Of a stretch of DNA of 64,000 nucleotides, positions 30,145 to 38,285 are shown piece by piece; position 1 is the stretch's first letter; each line of letters begins with the position of its first letter. The translations under genes and the position numbers were made by a program. The stretch is from Leucobacter muris (lineage in GTDB: Bacteria; Actinomycetota; Actinomycetes; Actinomycetales; Microbacteriaceae): contig NZ_CP035037.1 in assembly GCF_004028235.1 (NCBI RefSeq), forward strand, positions 2,294,001-2,358,000, read 5' to 3'. The notes beneath the pieces are model-generated. The model did not search any database, was not told the origin of the DNA, and worked only from the letters and a program-made list of their open reading frames with translations.

Positions 30145-31563
30145 ATGCTGCTCGAACGCATCTACGACGAGGATCTCGCGCAGGCGAGCTATCTCATCGG
30201 CTGCCAGGCCAGAGGCAGGGCCGTCGTGGTCGACGCCCGCCGAGACATCGACGTGTATCTCGATCTCGCGGCCGCCAACGGCATGACGATCACCGCCGTC
30301 ACCGAGACCCACATCCACGCCGACTATCTCTCCGGCACCCGCGAGCTCGCCGATCGCACCGGCGCCCAGGTGCACGTCAGCGACGAGGGCGGACCCGACT
30401 GGATTTACGGCCCCGACTTCGACGGCGCGGTGCGCATGAAGCACGGGCACCGCATCGAGCTGGGCAACATCACCGTCGAGGCCGTGCACACCCCGGGCCA
30501 CACGCCCGAGCACCTGTCGTTCCTCGTCACCGACGGCGCGCAGACCGACGAACCCGGTTTCCTGCTCACGGGCGACTTCGTGTTCGTCGGCGACCTCGGC
30601 CGACCCGACCTGCTCGACGAGGCCGCCGGCGGCGTCGACACCCGCTTCCAGGGCGCGAAGGATCTCTTCGCGAGCCTGCGCGACCGCTTCCTCACCCTGC
30701 CCGACTACGTGCAGGTGCTGCCCGCCCACGGCTCGGGCTCGGCGTGCGGCAGATCCCTCGGCTCGATCCCGTCGTCGACCGTCGGCTACGAGCGCAACTT
30801 CTCGTGGTGGGCGCCCTACCTCGCCGCCGACGACGAACAGGGCTTCGTCGACGAGCTGCTGCGCGGGCAGCCCGACGCCCATGCCTACTTCGGCCGCATG
30901 AAGATGCAGAACAGGATCGGCCCCGCCATCCTCGGCGAGGCGCCGGAACTCGTCGAGTACGCGGCCGACCGGCTCGCCGCCGAGCTCGCCGCCGAGCGAG
31001 CGATCCTCGTCGATACCCGTCATCACCACGACGTGCACGAGGGCACGGTGCCGCGCTCGCTCAACATCCCCGGCATCGCGAAGGCGGCGAGCTACGGCGC
31101 CTGGGTCTACGACCCCGAGACCGAGCAGCGCCCGCTCGTGCTGCTGAGCGGTTCGCGCACCGAGGCCGAGATCATGCGCGACCACCTGGTGCGCGTGGGC
31201 ATCGACACCGTGCGCGGCTTCATCACGTCGCTCGACGGCCTCGAGCTCGTGCGACCGCCCCTCGTGCGGCCCGAGCAGCTCGACGACATCGAGCGAGCCA
31301 TGCTGCTCGACGTGCGCAACAAGACCGAGTACGCGGCGGGCCACCTGCCCGGTGCGGCCCAGCTCTCGGGCGGCCGCGTGCTGTGGCAGCGGGATCGGCT
31401 CCCCGAGAGGGGCACCGGTCCGATCGTCACCTACTGCCAGAGCGGTGTGCGGGGCAGCGTGACCGCGAGTGCGCTGCGTCGAGAGGGCTACGACGTCGTC
31501 GAGCTCGACGGCAGCTACCTCGGCTGGGTCGCGGTGCCGGGCAACGACCCCGTCGTCGCCTAG
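30145..31563 (+). CDS. CstB-like persulfide dioxygenase-rhodanese fusion
   Basis: A 472-residue enzyme. The N-terminal metallo-beta-lactamase fold has THIHADYLSG (HxHxD-type iron ligands), HTPGHTPEH and TGDFVFVGDLGR. This is the ETHE1-type site that oxidises persulfide to sulfite. A middle rhodanese-like domain has Ser in the active loop (LLSGSRTEAE), so it is a pseudo-rhodanese. The C-terminal rhodanese has the Cys loop TYCQSGVRGS and can make thiosulfate. This order matches staphylococcal CstB, which is under CstR. AGGAGG precedes the ATG at 30145 by 5 bases. The stop codon TAG touches the left end of a MITE-like element. Confidence 0.9.
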   Translation: MLLERIYDEDLAQASYLIGCQARGRAVVVDARRDIDVYLDLAAANGMTITAVTETHIHADYLSGTRELADRTGAQVHVSDEGGPDWIYGPDFDGAVRMKHGHRIELGNITVEAVHTPGHTPEHLSFLVTDGAQTDEPGFLLTGDFVFVGDLGRPDLLDEAAGGVDTRFQGAKDLFASLRDRFLTLPDYVQVLPAHGSGSACGRSLGSIPSSTVGYERNFSWWAPYLAADDEQGFVDELLRGQPDAHAYFGRMKMQNRIGPAILGEAPELVEYAADRLAAELAAERAILVDTRHHHDVHEGTVPRSLNIPGIAKAASYGAWVYDPETEQRPLVLLSGSRTEAEIMRDHLVRVGIDTVRGFITSLDGLELVRPPLVRPEQLDDIERAMLLDVRNKTEYAAGHLPGAAQLSGGRVLWQRDRLPERGTGPIVTYCQSGVRGSVTASALRREGYDVVELDGSYLGWVAVPGNDPVVA

Positions 31564-31723
31564 GGCGTGTCTCGCAGATCGTTGCCGTCGCGAGCAGCGC
31601 TTGGGCGGGGTGCTTCGCAAGGCGGAGGAGGACGGTTTGCCGGGTTGTAGATCTGACGACGACAACGCAGCGAGGCGCCTCGAACAGGCGCGCGCAGTAG
31701 GCAAGGAGCTGCGAGACACGCCC
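31563..31723. mobile_element. 161-bp MITE-like element with 15-bp perfect terminal inverted repeats
   Basis: GGGCGTGTCTCGCAG (31563-31577) is repeated inverted at 31709-31723. The interior (161 bp in all) has no gene of its own and contains further self-complementary stretches such as GTTGTAGATC...GACGACAAC. The left end forms the last base of the upstream TAG stop. It looks like a non-autonomous transposon, but a clear target duplication was not found. It splits the persulfide operon without breaking a frame. Confidence 0.65.
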
Positions 31724-31881
31724 GAGGGGCTCCAACCTTGGCGGGCGCCGTTCTCGACGCGGCGCCCCGCCTTCCGCCTCCGGCTGCGCACGACCGCTGC
31801 TCGGCTGTTCGCGACCGCTATCCCGCCCCCTGTCCGCCTACCTGCCTATCTGCCGCCCGCCCACCCGCCGAAAGGAACCCC
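31724..31881 (+). other. intergenic stretch between MITE and rhodanese lipoprotein gene
   Basis: 158 bases with no supported gene. The last part (CCACCCGCCGAAAGGAACCCC) holds the RBS of the lipoprotein gene. C-rich low-complexity sequence (CCCGCC, CTGTCCGCC, CTACCTGCC) fills the 3' half. No promoter or terminator is evident. Confidence 0.5.
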
Positions 31882-32295
31882 ATGTCCCGCAGCACCCTCC
31901 TGCACACCCTGCGCGCCGCCCGGCCGCTCATCGCCCTGCCCTGCGCGGCCGCCGCCCTGACCGTCGGACTGACCGCGTGCGCACCGGCCGCCGCAGAGCC
32001 TGGTGGTCCCGTCGAGCTCAGCGCCGACACTATGCTGCTCGACGTGCGCACGCCCGAGGAATTCGCGACCGGCCACCTCGACGGCGCCCGATTGATCGAC
32101 TTCGCCGGCGGCGAGGTGCAGGCCGCGATCCCGAGCCTCGACCCCGACGCCGAGTACCTCGTCTACTGCCGCTCGGGCAACCGCTCCGGCCAGGCCGTCG
32201 CCCTGCTGGAACGGGCCGGGTTCACGAGCGTCACGAACCTCGGCTCGGTCGAGCAGGCCTCGGCCGCGACCGGTCTGCCGATCGTCGCCGAATAG
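31882..32295 (+). CDS. rhodanese-like lipoprotein
   Basis: A 137-residue protein with an N-terminal signal peptide ending in the lipobox LTAC (Cys about residue 33). A single rhodanese domain follows (MLLDVRTPEEFATGHLDGA) with the active loop YCRSGNRS. It is predicted to sit on the outer face of the membrane and handle sulfane sulfur or thiosulfate there. AAAGG precedes the ATG. It is the second rhodanese of the persulfide operon, after the MITE. Confidence 0.88.
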   Translation: MSRSTLLHTLRAARPLIALPCAAAALTVGLTACAPAAAEPGGPVELSADTMLLDVRTPEEFATGHLDGARLIDFAGGEVQAAIPSLDPDAEYLVYCRSGNRSGQAVALLERAGFTSVTNLGSVEQASAATGLPIVAE

Positions 32296-32369
32296 CGCAT
32301 CGCGGCGGCAGCCCCCACAATGGAAGCTGCGATCCGCGACCGCGGAGCCCCGACCGAAGGAGAACCGCC

Positions 32370-32489
32370 ATGTGCCAGCGAGTGAGCTGCCAGAACTGCG
32401 AGAAGCCGACCTGGGTGGGCTGCGGCGAGCACGTCGAGCAAGCTCTGGCCGGGGTGCCCGCCGCCGAGCGTTGCCGCTGCCCGCGCTGA
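32370..32489 (+). CDS. Cys-rich microprotein 3 of the CstR operon
   Basis: 39 residues. MCQRVSCQNCEKPTWVGCGE followed by HVEQALAGVPAAERCRCPR. It shares MC-x4-C-x2-C-x-K-x-TW-x-GCG-x-H with the two copies upstream and is closest to microprotein 2 (ALAGVP tail, CxC end). GAAGGAGAA precedes the ATG. It is the last gene before a 25-bp-stem terminator, so the family frames the persulfide operon. Confidence 0.78.
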   Translation: MCQRVSCQNCEKPTWVGCGEHVEQALAGVPAAERCRCPR

Positions 32490-32508
32490 CACCCGGCCTC
32501 CGCTCCTC

Positions 32509-32575
32509 CAGCACCGATCGACGCTCGCGCACCTCGACTCTCCGATTCGGGGTGCGCGAGCGTCGATCGGTGCTG
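32509..32575. terminator. 25-bp perfect inverted repeat ending the persulfide operon
   Basis: CAGCACCGATCGACGC...GCACC (32509-32533) pairs base for base with 32551-32575 around a 17-base loop. It lies 20 bases after the last microprotein stop. The stem is unusually long for a simple terminator and may be a mobile REP-like stem as well. Confidence 0.75.
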
Positions 32576-32620
32576 TTGCGTGCGCGCGGGGCTCCGGATC
32601 AGGACCCCGGCGACCCCCTG

Positions 32621-32775
32621 ATGACCGGCGGCTCGGCAGCCCAGCCCGGCGGCTCGGCAGCCCGGCGGCCCCGCGACCCGGCGACTCCGCGGCCCAACAG
32701 AGCGACGGCCCGGCGGCTCGGCGACCCAGCGACCCGACGGCCCAGCAACCCGACGGCTCGACGACCCGGCGACGG
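32621..32775. repeat. degenerate GC-rich short tandem repeat tract
   Basis: Variants of CCCGGCGGCTCGGC, CCCGGCGAC and CCCGACGGC recur about every 9-17 bases without exact periodicity. All frames are open for short stretches, but the encoded peptides are low-complexity and lack a start with RBS. It looks like a decayed minisatellite between the persulfide operon and the convergent MFS gene. Confidence 0.5.
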
Positions 32776-32787
32776 AGCTTCGGTGCC

Positions 32788-34302
32788 CTAGCGGTCGTCG
32801 AGCGCCTGACCGCGCCGGTCGACGAGCCCCCACGCCGCGCCCGCCGCGACCACGAAGAACACGGCGAACACCGCGAAGGTGAGCCCCGCTCCCCCGGCGA
32901 CGAGCATGATCGGCACGAGCAGCGGGGCGACGATGGAGGCGATCCGCCCCACCCCGGCCGCCCACCCGGCGCCGGTGCCGCGCAGCGACGTCGGGTAGAT
33001 CTCGGGTGTGACGGCGTAGAGCGCGCCCCACGCCCCGAGGTTGAAGAACGAGAGCGCCATGCCCGAAGCGATGATCGCTCCCTCGGCGTGCACGGTTCCG
33101 AACATCACCGCCGACACGGCCGACCCCATCAGGAACAGCGACAGGGTGAGCCTGCGCCCCCACACCTCGATGAGCCACGCCGCGACCGCGTAGCCGGGCA
33201 GCTGCGCGAGCGTGATGATCAGCGTGAAGCCGAACGAGCGCACGAGGTCGAAGCCGGCGTCGACGAGGATGCTCGGGATCCAGATGAACGCTCCGTAGTA
33301 GGCGAAGTTCACGCAGAACCAGACCAGCCAGATCGAGGCGGTGCGCAGCCGGAACTCGGCCGACCAGAGCGCGCCGACCCGGGCGCCGAAGCCGAGCCGC
33401 TGCGCCGCCGCGGGCGCGAGGCGGCCCGCAGCGCCGGGGCTCGAGGCGGTGGAATCGGGGACATCGGCGTGCTGGGCGAGCGAGGCGCGATCCCGAGCCG
33501 CCTCGACCGAAGGCGCTGCCGCCGCACCGGTCTCGGCCGCCGCTTCCGTCTCGGCCGCAGGCTCGGCGAGGGGTGCCGGCTCCGCGGGATCCGTCGTCCC
33601 AGGGCGAGCCGCTCGCCCGGATCGCGCCGAGGCCTCGAACTGCTCGACGATGCGCTCGGCCTCGGCGGTGCGCCCGCGCCCGGCCAGCCACCTCGGCGAC
33701 TCGGGCAGCCCCCAGCGCACCACGAGCGCGTACGCGGCCGGGATCGCCCCCAGCGCGAACGCCCAGCGCCACCCGTTCTCGGACGCCGGCACCACGAAGT
33801 AGCCGATCAGCGCCGCGGCGGTCCAGCCCACGGCCCAGAACGCCTCGAGGATCACGATCAGCCTGCCGCGAATGCGCGCGGGCGCGAACTCGCTCACGTA
33901 GGTCGACGCGACCGGCAGCTCGGCGCCGAGGCCGAGGCCCACGAAGAAGCGCAGCACGAGCAGCAGCGCGATGCCGCCCACGAGGGCGCTGGCGCCCGTC
34001 GCCGCGCCGTAGACGAGCAGCGTGATCGCGAACACCTGTCGGCGGCCGAGGCGGTCGGCGAGCAGGCCGCCGAGGCTCGCGCCGATCGCCATGCCCAGGA
34101 ACCCGACCGAGGCGATGAGCCCGCTCTCGCCCTTCGAGATGCCCCAGTGCTCGACGAGTGCGGCGATGATGAACGAGATGAGGCCCACGTCCATGGCGTC
34201 GAGCGCCCAGCCGAGCCCGGACCCCGTGAGCACGCGGCCGTGCTTGCGGGTGAAGGGCAGGGCGTCGAGACGCTGCGAGAGGGAGGGGCCTGATTCGCTC
34301 AT
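32788..34302 (-). CDS. MFS transporter, sugar/aromatic-acid porter type
   Basis: A 504-residue major facilitator with 12 predicted spans. The motif GGLLADRLGRRQ between TM2 and TM3 and PESPRWLAGRGR after TM6 identify the sugar porter/aromatic acid:H+ symporter superfamily (including SV2-like niacin and benzoate carriers). The central loop is about 80 residues longer than usual and made of Ala, Glu and Pro (PAEPAPLAEPAAETEAAAET). The substrate cannot be told from sequence. It is monocistronic. Confidence 0.85.
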   Translation of the reverse strand: MSESGPSLSQRLDALPFTRKHGRVLTGSGLGWALDAMDVGLISFIIAALVEHWGISKGESGLIASVGFLGMAIGASLGGLLADRLGRRQVFAITLLVYGAATGASALVGGIALLLVLRFFVGLGLGAELPVASTYVSEFAPARIRGRLIVILEAFWAVGWTAAALIGYFVVPASENGWRWAFALGAIPAAYALVVRWGLPESPRWLAGRGRTAEAERIVEQFEASARSGRAARPGTTDPAEPAPLAEPAAETEAAAETGAAAAPSVEAARDRASLAQHADVPDSTASSPGAAGRLAPAAAQRLGFGARVGALWSAEFRLRTASIWLVWFCVNFAYYGAFIWIPSILVDAGFDLVRSFGFTLIITLAQLPGYAVAAWLIEVWGRRLTLSLFLMGSAVSAVMFGTVHAEGAIIASGMALSFFNLGAWGALYAVTPEIYPTSLRGTGAGWAAGVGRIASIVAPLLVPIMLVAGGAGLTFAVFAVFFVVAAGAAWGLVDRRGQALDDR

Positions 34303-34332
34303 GGTTCACATGTTAGAGGCGACCCCCGACAT

Positions 34333-35079
34333 TCACGCGCGCCGATAGGCGAGATCGCGGATCTCGCGCCCCTTCTCGGCGCCCTTCTGCTCGAAGGCGG
34401 TGAGCACGCGCCCGTCGAAGCGATCCGACCACTCCCCCGCGAAGTCGCGTTCGAAGCCCGGCGCCGCGTCGAGCACGTCGCGCATCTGCTCGGCGTAGTC
34501 CTCCCAGTCGGTCGCGAGGCGCAGCACCCCGCCCGGCCGCAGCGCCCGGTGCGCGATGCGGGCGAAGTCGGCGCTCACGAGGCGCCGCTTCTTGTGGCGC
34601 TCCTTCTTCCAGGGATCGGGGAAGAACACCCAGATCTCGTCGACCGAGCCCTCGGGCAGGTACTTCTCGAGCAGCTCGGGGGCGTTGACCTCGGCGAGGC
34701 GCAGGTTGTCGAGCGCGGCGAGCTCGGCGCGGATCATGGTGCGAGCGAGGCCCGCGCGGAACACCTCGATCGCGAGGAAGTCGGTGTCGCGACGGGTTTC
34801 GGCGGCGTGCAGGATCGCGTGTCCCTGGCCCGAACCGATCTCGACCACGAGCGGCGCCCGCCGCCCGAAGATCTGCTCGGGATCTCCCGTCACGCCGTCG
34901 GCGACGCTCGTCGCCGCGGCGCCGTGCGGGATGTCGAGCACGTACTTGGCGCGGTGCTCGTCCCAGGCGCGCACCTGCGACGGCGTCATGCGGCCGCTGC
35001 GGCGCACGAACGAGACGGGCTTGTCGCGGAAGGTGGTGGGGTCGAAGCTCTTGTGAGGCAGGGGCTGCTGGTCGTTCAC
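34333..35079 (-). CDS. trmB: tRNA (guanine-N7-)-methyltransferase TrmB
   Basis: A 248-residue SAM-dependent enzyme that makes m7G46 in tRNA. The GTG start at 35079 ([13 protein letters not shown]) is chosen because the frame further upstream overlaps the promoter of aroQ and lacks conservation. SAM motif [10 protein letters not shown], later [11 protein letters not shown] and the signature [18 protein letters not shown] are clear. It is divergent to aroQ. Confidence 0.92.
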   Translation of the reverse strand: MNDQQPLPHKSFDPTTFRDKPVSFVRRSGRMTPSQVRAWDEHRAKYVLDIPHGAAATSVADGVTGDPEQIFGRRAPLVVEIGSGQGHAILHAAETRRDTDFLAIEVFRAGLARTMIRAELAALDNLRLAEVNAPELLEKYLPEGSVDEIWVFFPDPWKKERHKKRRLVSADFARIAHRALRPGGVLRLATDWEDYAEQMRDVLDAAPGFERDFAGEWSDRFDGRVLTAFEQKGAEKGREIRDLAYRRA

Positions 35080-35204
35080 CCGTCTACGGTAGCCCACCGC
35101 CCCCGGGAGGCGCCGAGGCGCCGCGGGGGGGGCGAGGATCGACACGCGTTCGAAACACCCCGGCGGTACCATGGGTGCACACGTCGACGCGGAGGGAACG
35201 CACC

Positions 35205-35645
35205 ATGACCAGACGACTTCTCCTGGTGAACGGCCCGAGCCTCAACCTGCTCGGCACGCGCGAGCCCGAGATCTACGGCGACGAGACGCTCGCCGACGTC
35301 GAGGCGCTCGTGTCGCGCGTGGCCTCCGACTTCGGTTTCGAAGTGCGGGCGCTGCAGAGCAACCACGAGGGTGTGCTCATCGACGCGATCCACGCCGCCC
35401 GCGAGGACTGCGCCGCGATCGTCATCAACCCCGGCGCCTTCACGCACACGTCGGTGGCGCTGCGCGACGCCCTGTCGGCGGTCGCGCTGCCGGTCGCCGA
35501 GGTGCACATCTCGAACGTGCACGCTCGCGAGGAGTTCCGCAACCACTCCTACATCTCGGGCGTCGCGCAGTGCGTGATCGTGGGCTGCGGGGTGCAGGGC
35601 TACGAGTTCGCGGTGCGCCGCCTGGCGGCGCTCACCGCGGGTTGA
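35205..35645 (+). CDS. aroQ: type II 3-dehydroquinate dehydratase
   Basis: A 146-residue shikimate-pathway enzyme converting 3-dehydroquinate to 3-dehydroshikimate. The signature [20 protein letters not shown] holds the catalytic Tyr and Arg region. [17 protein letters not shown] and [17 protein letters not shown] give the Asn/His substrate-binding residues. The ATG at 35205 follows GGAGGGAAC. Its position away from other aro genes is common for the type II enzyme. Confidence 0.95.
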   Translation: MTRRLLLVNGPSLNLLGTREPEIYGDETLADVEALVSRVASDFGFEVRALQSNHEGVLIDAIHAAREDCAAIVINPGAFTHTSVALRDALSAVALPVAEVHISNVHAREEFRNHSYISGVAQCVIVGCGVQGYEFAVRRLAALTAG

Positions 35646-35671
35646 TCCGCGTCCGCCCCATACGCGGGATC

Positions 35672-35747
35672 GAGTCGGCCTGTTCGTATCGAGCCGGCCC
35701 GAAATTCGCGTGAATCGTAGGCCGACTCGATACGAACAGGCCGGCTC
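35672..35747. terminator. 28-bp inverted repeat between convergent genes
   Basis: GAGTCGGCCTGTTCGTATCG...GGCC (35672-35699) pairs with 35720-35747, with two wobble mismatches, around 20 bases. It lies between aroQ and the convergent CPBP gene and can stop both transcripts. In length and style it resembles the stem at 32509-32575, though the sequences differ. Confidence 0.7.
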
Positions 35748-35772
35748 GACGGGGAGAGGCGCCCGCGACCCG

Positions 35773-36744
35773 CTACGGCACCGTCACGAACACGTCGAAC
35801 AGGTGCGGGTTGTGGGCGTGCACGAGCACCGCGAACACCACCGCGTCGAACAGCAGGTGCACGGTTACCACGTAGGCGAGCGAGTGCGTGCGCAGGTAGA
35901 TCCAGCCCTGCACCAGCGCGAACGGCACGGTGAGCGCCGGCCCCCACGAGCGGTACCCGAGCTCCCACAGGAACGACACGAACACGATCGCCTGCAGCAC
36001 GTTCGCGAGCCACGGTGGGAAGTGCCGCAGCAGCACCGTGAACACGGTGCAGATGAAGAAGAGCTCGTCCCAGATGCCCACGGCCCCGACGCCGATGAAG
36101 AGCCTGGCGATGAGATCGGCATCGTCGACCTCGGGCCAGTTGAGGTAGACGCCCGAGCTGATGAAGTACCAGGGCAGGATCAGCCAGCCCAGCACCAGCA
36201 CCGCGATCAGCCAGCTCCAGTGGATCCGCCCCCAGCGCCCTCCGCCTCTCCAGGGGAACGCCGTGGCGCGGTCCCGGTACACCCACCGCGAGATCGCGTA
36301 CGGCACCGCGACCGCCCCGCCCAGCGCGAGGGTGAACTTCACCATCGACCAGTCGTCGAGCTCGGCGGCGAGCGGGATCGTGCGCACGATCAGGAGCCCG
36401 ATCGCGATCAGCGAGAGATCGCGCAGCAGGTTCGGCGGGCGGGCTGCGGAGCCGGATCCCCGTCCGTCGCCCGCGGGGAACGCCGGCCCGGCAGGAGCGG
36501 CCGTCGCCCCGGAACCGGCCACCGGCCCGGCTCCGACTCCCGCCCGAGACGCGGCCCCCGCCACAGGCACGGCCCCCGCCCCGCCCCGCGACACCGCCCA
36601 CGCGACGAGCAGGCCGCCCGCGAGCAGCGCGATCCCGAGCAGCGGCAGTTCGGCCACGAAGAAGGCGGGCGCCGCGAGCACCGTCAGCACGGCCGCGACG
36701 GCCGGCCCGGGTCTCACCCCGGCTCCGACCGTCGCGCTTCGCAT
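35773..36744 (-). CDS. CPBP-family-like intramembrane protein (putative Abi/CAAX-type protease)
   Basis: A 323-residue protein with about eight hydrophobic spans. The region WDELFFICTVFTVLLRHFP resembles motif 1 of CPBP proteases (E-E-x3-R) in degenerate form, and AYVVTVHLLFDAVVF gives the later His motif. The N-terminal part has a Gly/Ala-rich loop (about residues 55-95). Such proteins are linked to prenyl-protein processing or bacteriocin immunity, but the incomplete EExxxR makes enzyme activity uncertain. Confidence 0.65.
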   Translation of the reverse strand: MRSATVGAGVRPGPAVAAVLTVLAAPAFFVAELPLLGIALLAGGLLVAWAVSRGGAGAVPVAGAASRAGVGAGPVAGSGATAAPAGPAFPAGDGRGSGSAARPPNLLRDLSLIAIGLLIVRTIPLAAELDDWSMVKFTLALGGAVAVPYAISRWVYRDRATAFPWRGGGRWGRIHWSWLIAVLVLGWLILPWYFISSGVYLNWPEVDDADLIARLFIGVGAVGIWDELFFICTVFTVLLRHFPPWLANVLQAIVFVSFLWELGYRSWGPALTVPFALVQGWIYLRTHSLAYVVTVHLLFDAVVFAVLVHAHNPHLFDVFVTVP

Positions 36745-36763
36745 GCCACTCAGACTAGCGCCC

Positions 36764-38284
36764 TCAGCCCACCCGGGCGAGCGCCTTCGCGCGCCGCCGC
36801 TCGACCACCTTGCCGCGCACCGCGAACGCGATCACGAGCAGCAGCAGCGCGTAGAGCGTGATCGGGATCGCCCCCTGCACGAGCACCGAGAAGTCTCCGT
36901 TGGCGCTCATCGCAGCGTCGCGCAGGCTGGTCTCGGCGAGGGGGCCGAGCACCATGCCGATGATGAGCGGCGCGAGCGGGAAGTCGACGGCCCGCATCAC
37001 GAATCCGACGAGGCCGACCGCGAGCAGCAGCATGAGGTCGAAGGTCTTGCCCGAGGTGGCGTAGATGCCGAGCGCGCAGACCATCGTGATGCCCGCGTAC
37101 AGGTAGGGCCTCGGGATCAGCAGCAGCTTCGCCCAGACCATCGCGAAGGGCAGGTTGAGGATCAGCAGCACGATCATCGCGATGAAGAAGCTCGCGAGCA
37201 GCGCCCACACCAGCTCGGACGAGCGCTCGAAGAGCAGCGGGCCGGGCTGCAGCCCGTACTGGCGGAAGGCGGCGAGCATGATCGCCGCGGTCGCCGAGAT
37301 CGGCAGGCCGAGTGCGAGCAGGGCGCCCATCGCCATGCCGGTCGTGGAGTTGCCGGCGGCCTCGGGGGCGGCGAGGCCGCGGATCGCTCCCTTGCCGAAC
37401 TGCGGGTTCTTGCGGCGCGCGTCGAGCTTCTTCTCGAGGCCGAAGGCGAGGAAGGTGGGGATCTCGGATCCGCCGGCCGGCACGACGCCGAACGGCAGGC
37501 CGATCGCGGTGCCGCGCAGCCAGGCGGGCATCGCTTCGCGGAACTCGCGGCCCGAGAGCCAGGGGCGGCCCTTGGGCTTGATGAGCTTGCCGCCGCCGAT
37601 GTGCCGTTCGAGGCACGCCACGTAGATGACCTCGCCGAGTGCGAGGATCGCGACGGTCACCGTGACGAGCGAGACGCCGTCGAACAGGTTGGGCGAGTCC
37701 ATCGTGAAGCGCGGCGCGCCCGAGATGCCGTCGACGCCGATCACTGCGATCCCGAGCCCGATGAACAGCGACGAGAGACCCTTCACGGGGTTGTCGGTGA
37801 CCACCGACGAGGTCGCGACGAAGGCGAAGAGCGCCAGCGCGAAGAACTCGGCGGGCCCGAACTGGGTCGAGAAGTCGGCGAGCGCGGGCGCCATGAAGAC
37901 GACCACGATGGAGGCGATGAAGCCGCCGGTGAACGCGCCGATCGCGGCCGTGGCGAGCGCCTGGGCGGCTCTGCCGTCGAGCGCCATCTTGTGCCCCTCG
38001 AACGTGGAGGCGATGGCCGAGGCCTGACCCGGCATGTTCATGAGGATGCTCATGGTGGAGTCGCCGAAGAGGCCGCCGAAGTAGACGCCCGAGAACATGA
38101 TGAAGGCGGCGGTCGGTTCGAGCGCGAAGGTGACGGGCAGCAGCAGGGCGACCGCCATCGACGAACCGAGTCCGGGCATCACTCCGACGGCGGTGCCGAG
38201 CAGGCAGCCGATGACCACCCAGAGCAGGTTCTGCCAGGTCAGGGCCCCGGCGAAGCCCTCGGCGAGCAGTTGCAGCGTATCCAT
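36764..38284 (-). CDS. tctA: tripartite tricarboxylate transporter large permease TctA
   Basis: A 506-residue protein with 11-12 membrane spans. It has the TctA signatures GVMPGLGSSMAVALLLPVTF at the N-terminus and GVYFGGLFGDSTMSILMNMPG, with a second PAGGSEIPTFLAF/EAAGNSTTGMAMGAL repeat in the C-terminal half. With TctB and the binding protein TctC it imports citrate or related tricarboxylates with cations. It is the last gene of the tctCBA operon. Confidence 0.92.
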   Translation of the reverse strand: MDTLQLLAEGFAGALTWQNLLWVVIGCLLGTAVGVMPGLGSSMAVALLLPVTFALEPTAAFIMFSGVYFGGLFGDSTMSILMNMPGQASAIASTFEGHKMALDGRAAQALATAAIGAFTGGFIASIVVVFMAPALADFSTQFGPAEFFALALFAFVATSSVVTDNPVKGLSSLFIGLGIAVIGVDGISGAPRFTMDSPNLFDGVSLVTVTVAILALGEVIYVACLERHIGGGKLIKPKGRPWLSGREFREAMPAWLRGTAIGLPFGVVPAGGSEIPTFLAFGLEKKLDARRKNPQFGKGAIRGLAAPEAAGNSTTGMAMGALLALGLPISATAAIMLAAFRQYGLQPGPLLFERSSELVWALLASFFIAMIVLLILNLPFAMVWAKLLLIPRPYLYAGITMVCALGIYATSGKTFDLMLLLAVGLVGFVMRAVDFPLAPLIIGMVLGPLAETSLRDAAMSANGDFSVLVQGAIPITLYALLLLVIAFAVRGKVVERRRAKALARVG

Positions 38285-38285
38285 G

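Noticed and set aside
29839..31791. 650-residue minus-strand frame opposite the persulfide dioxygenase
   Set aside because: Arg/Gly/His-rich composition, no start with RBS and no domain. It mirrors the high-GC codon pattern of the real plus-strand gene.
32621..32775. CRISPR-like array
   Set aside because: Units are short, inexact and contiguous without spacers; no cas genes are near.
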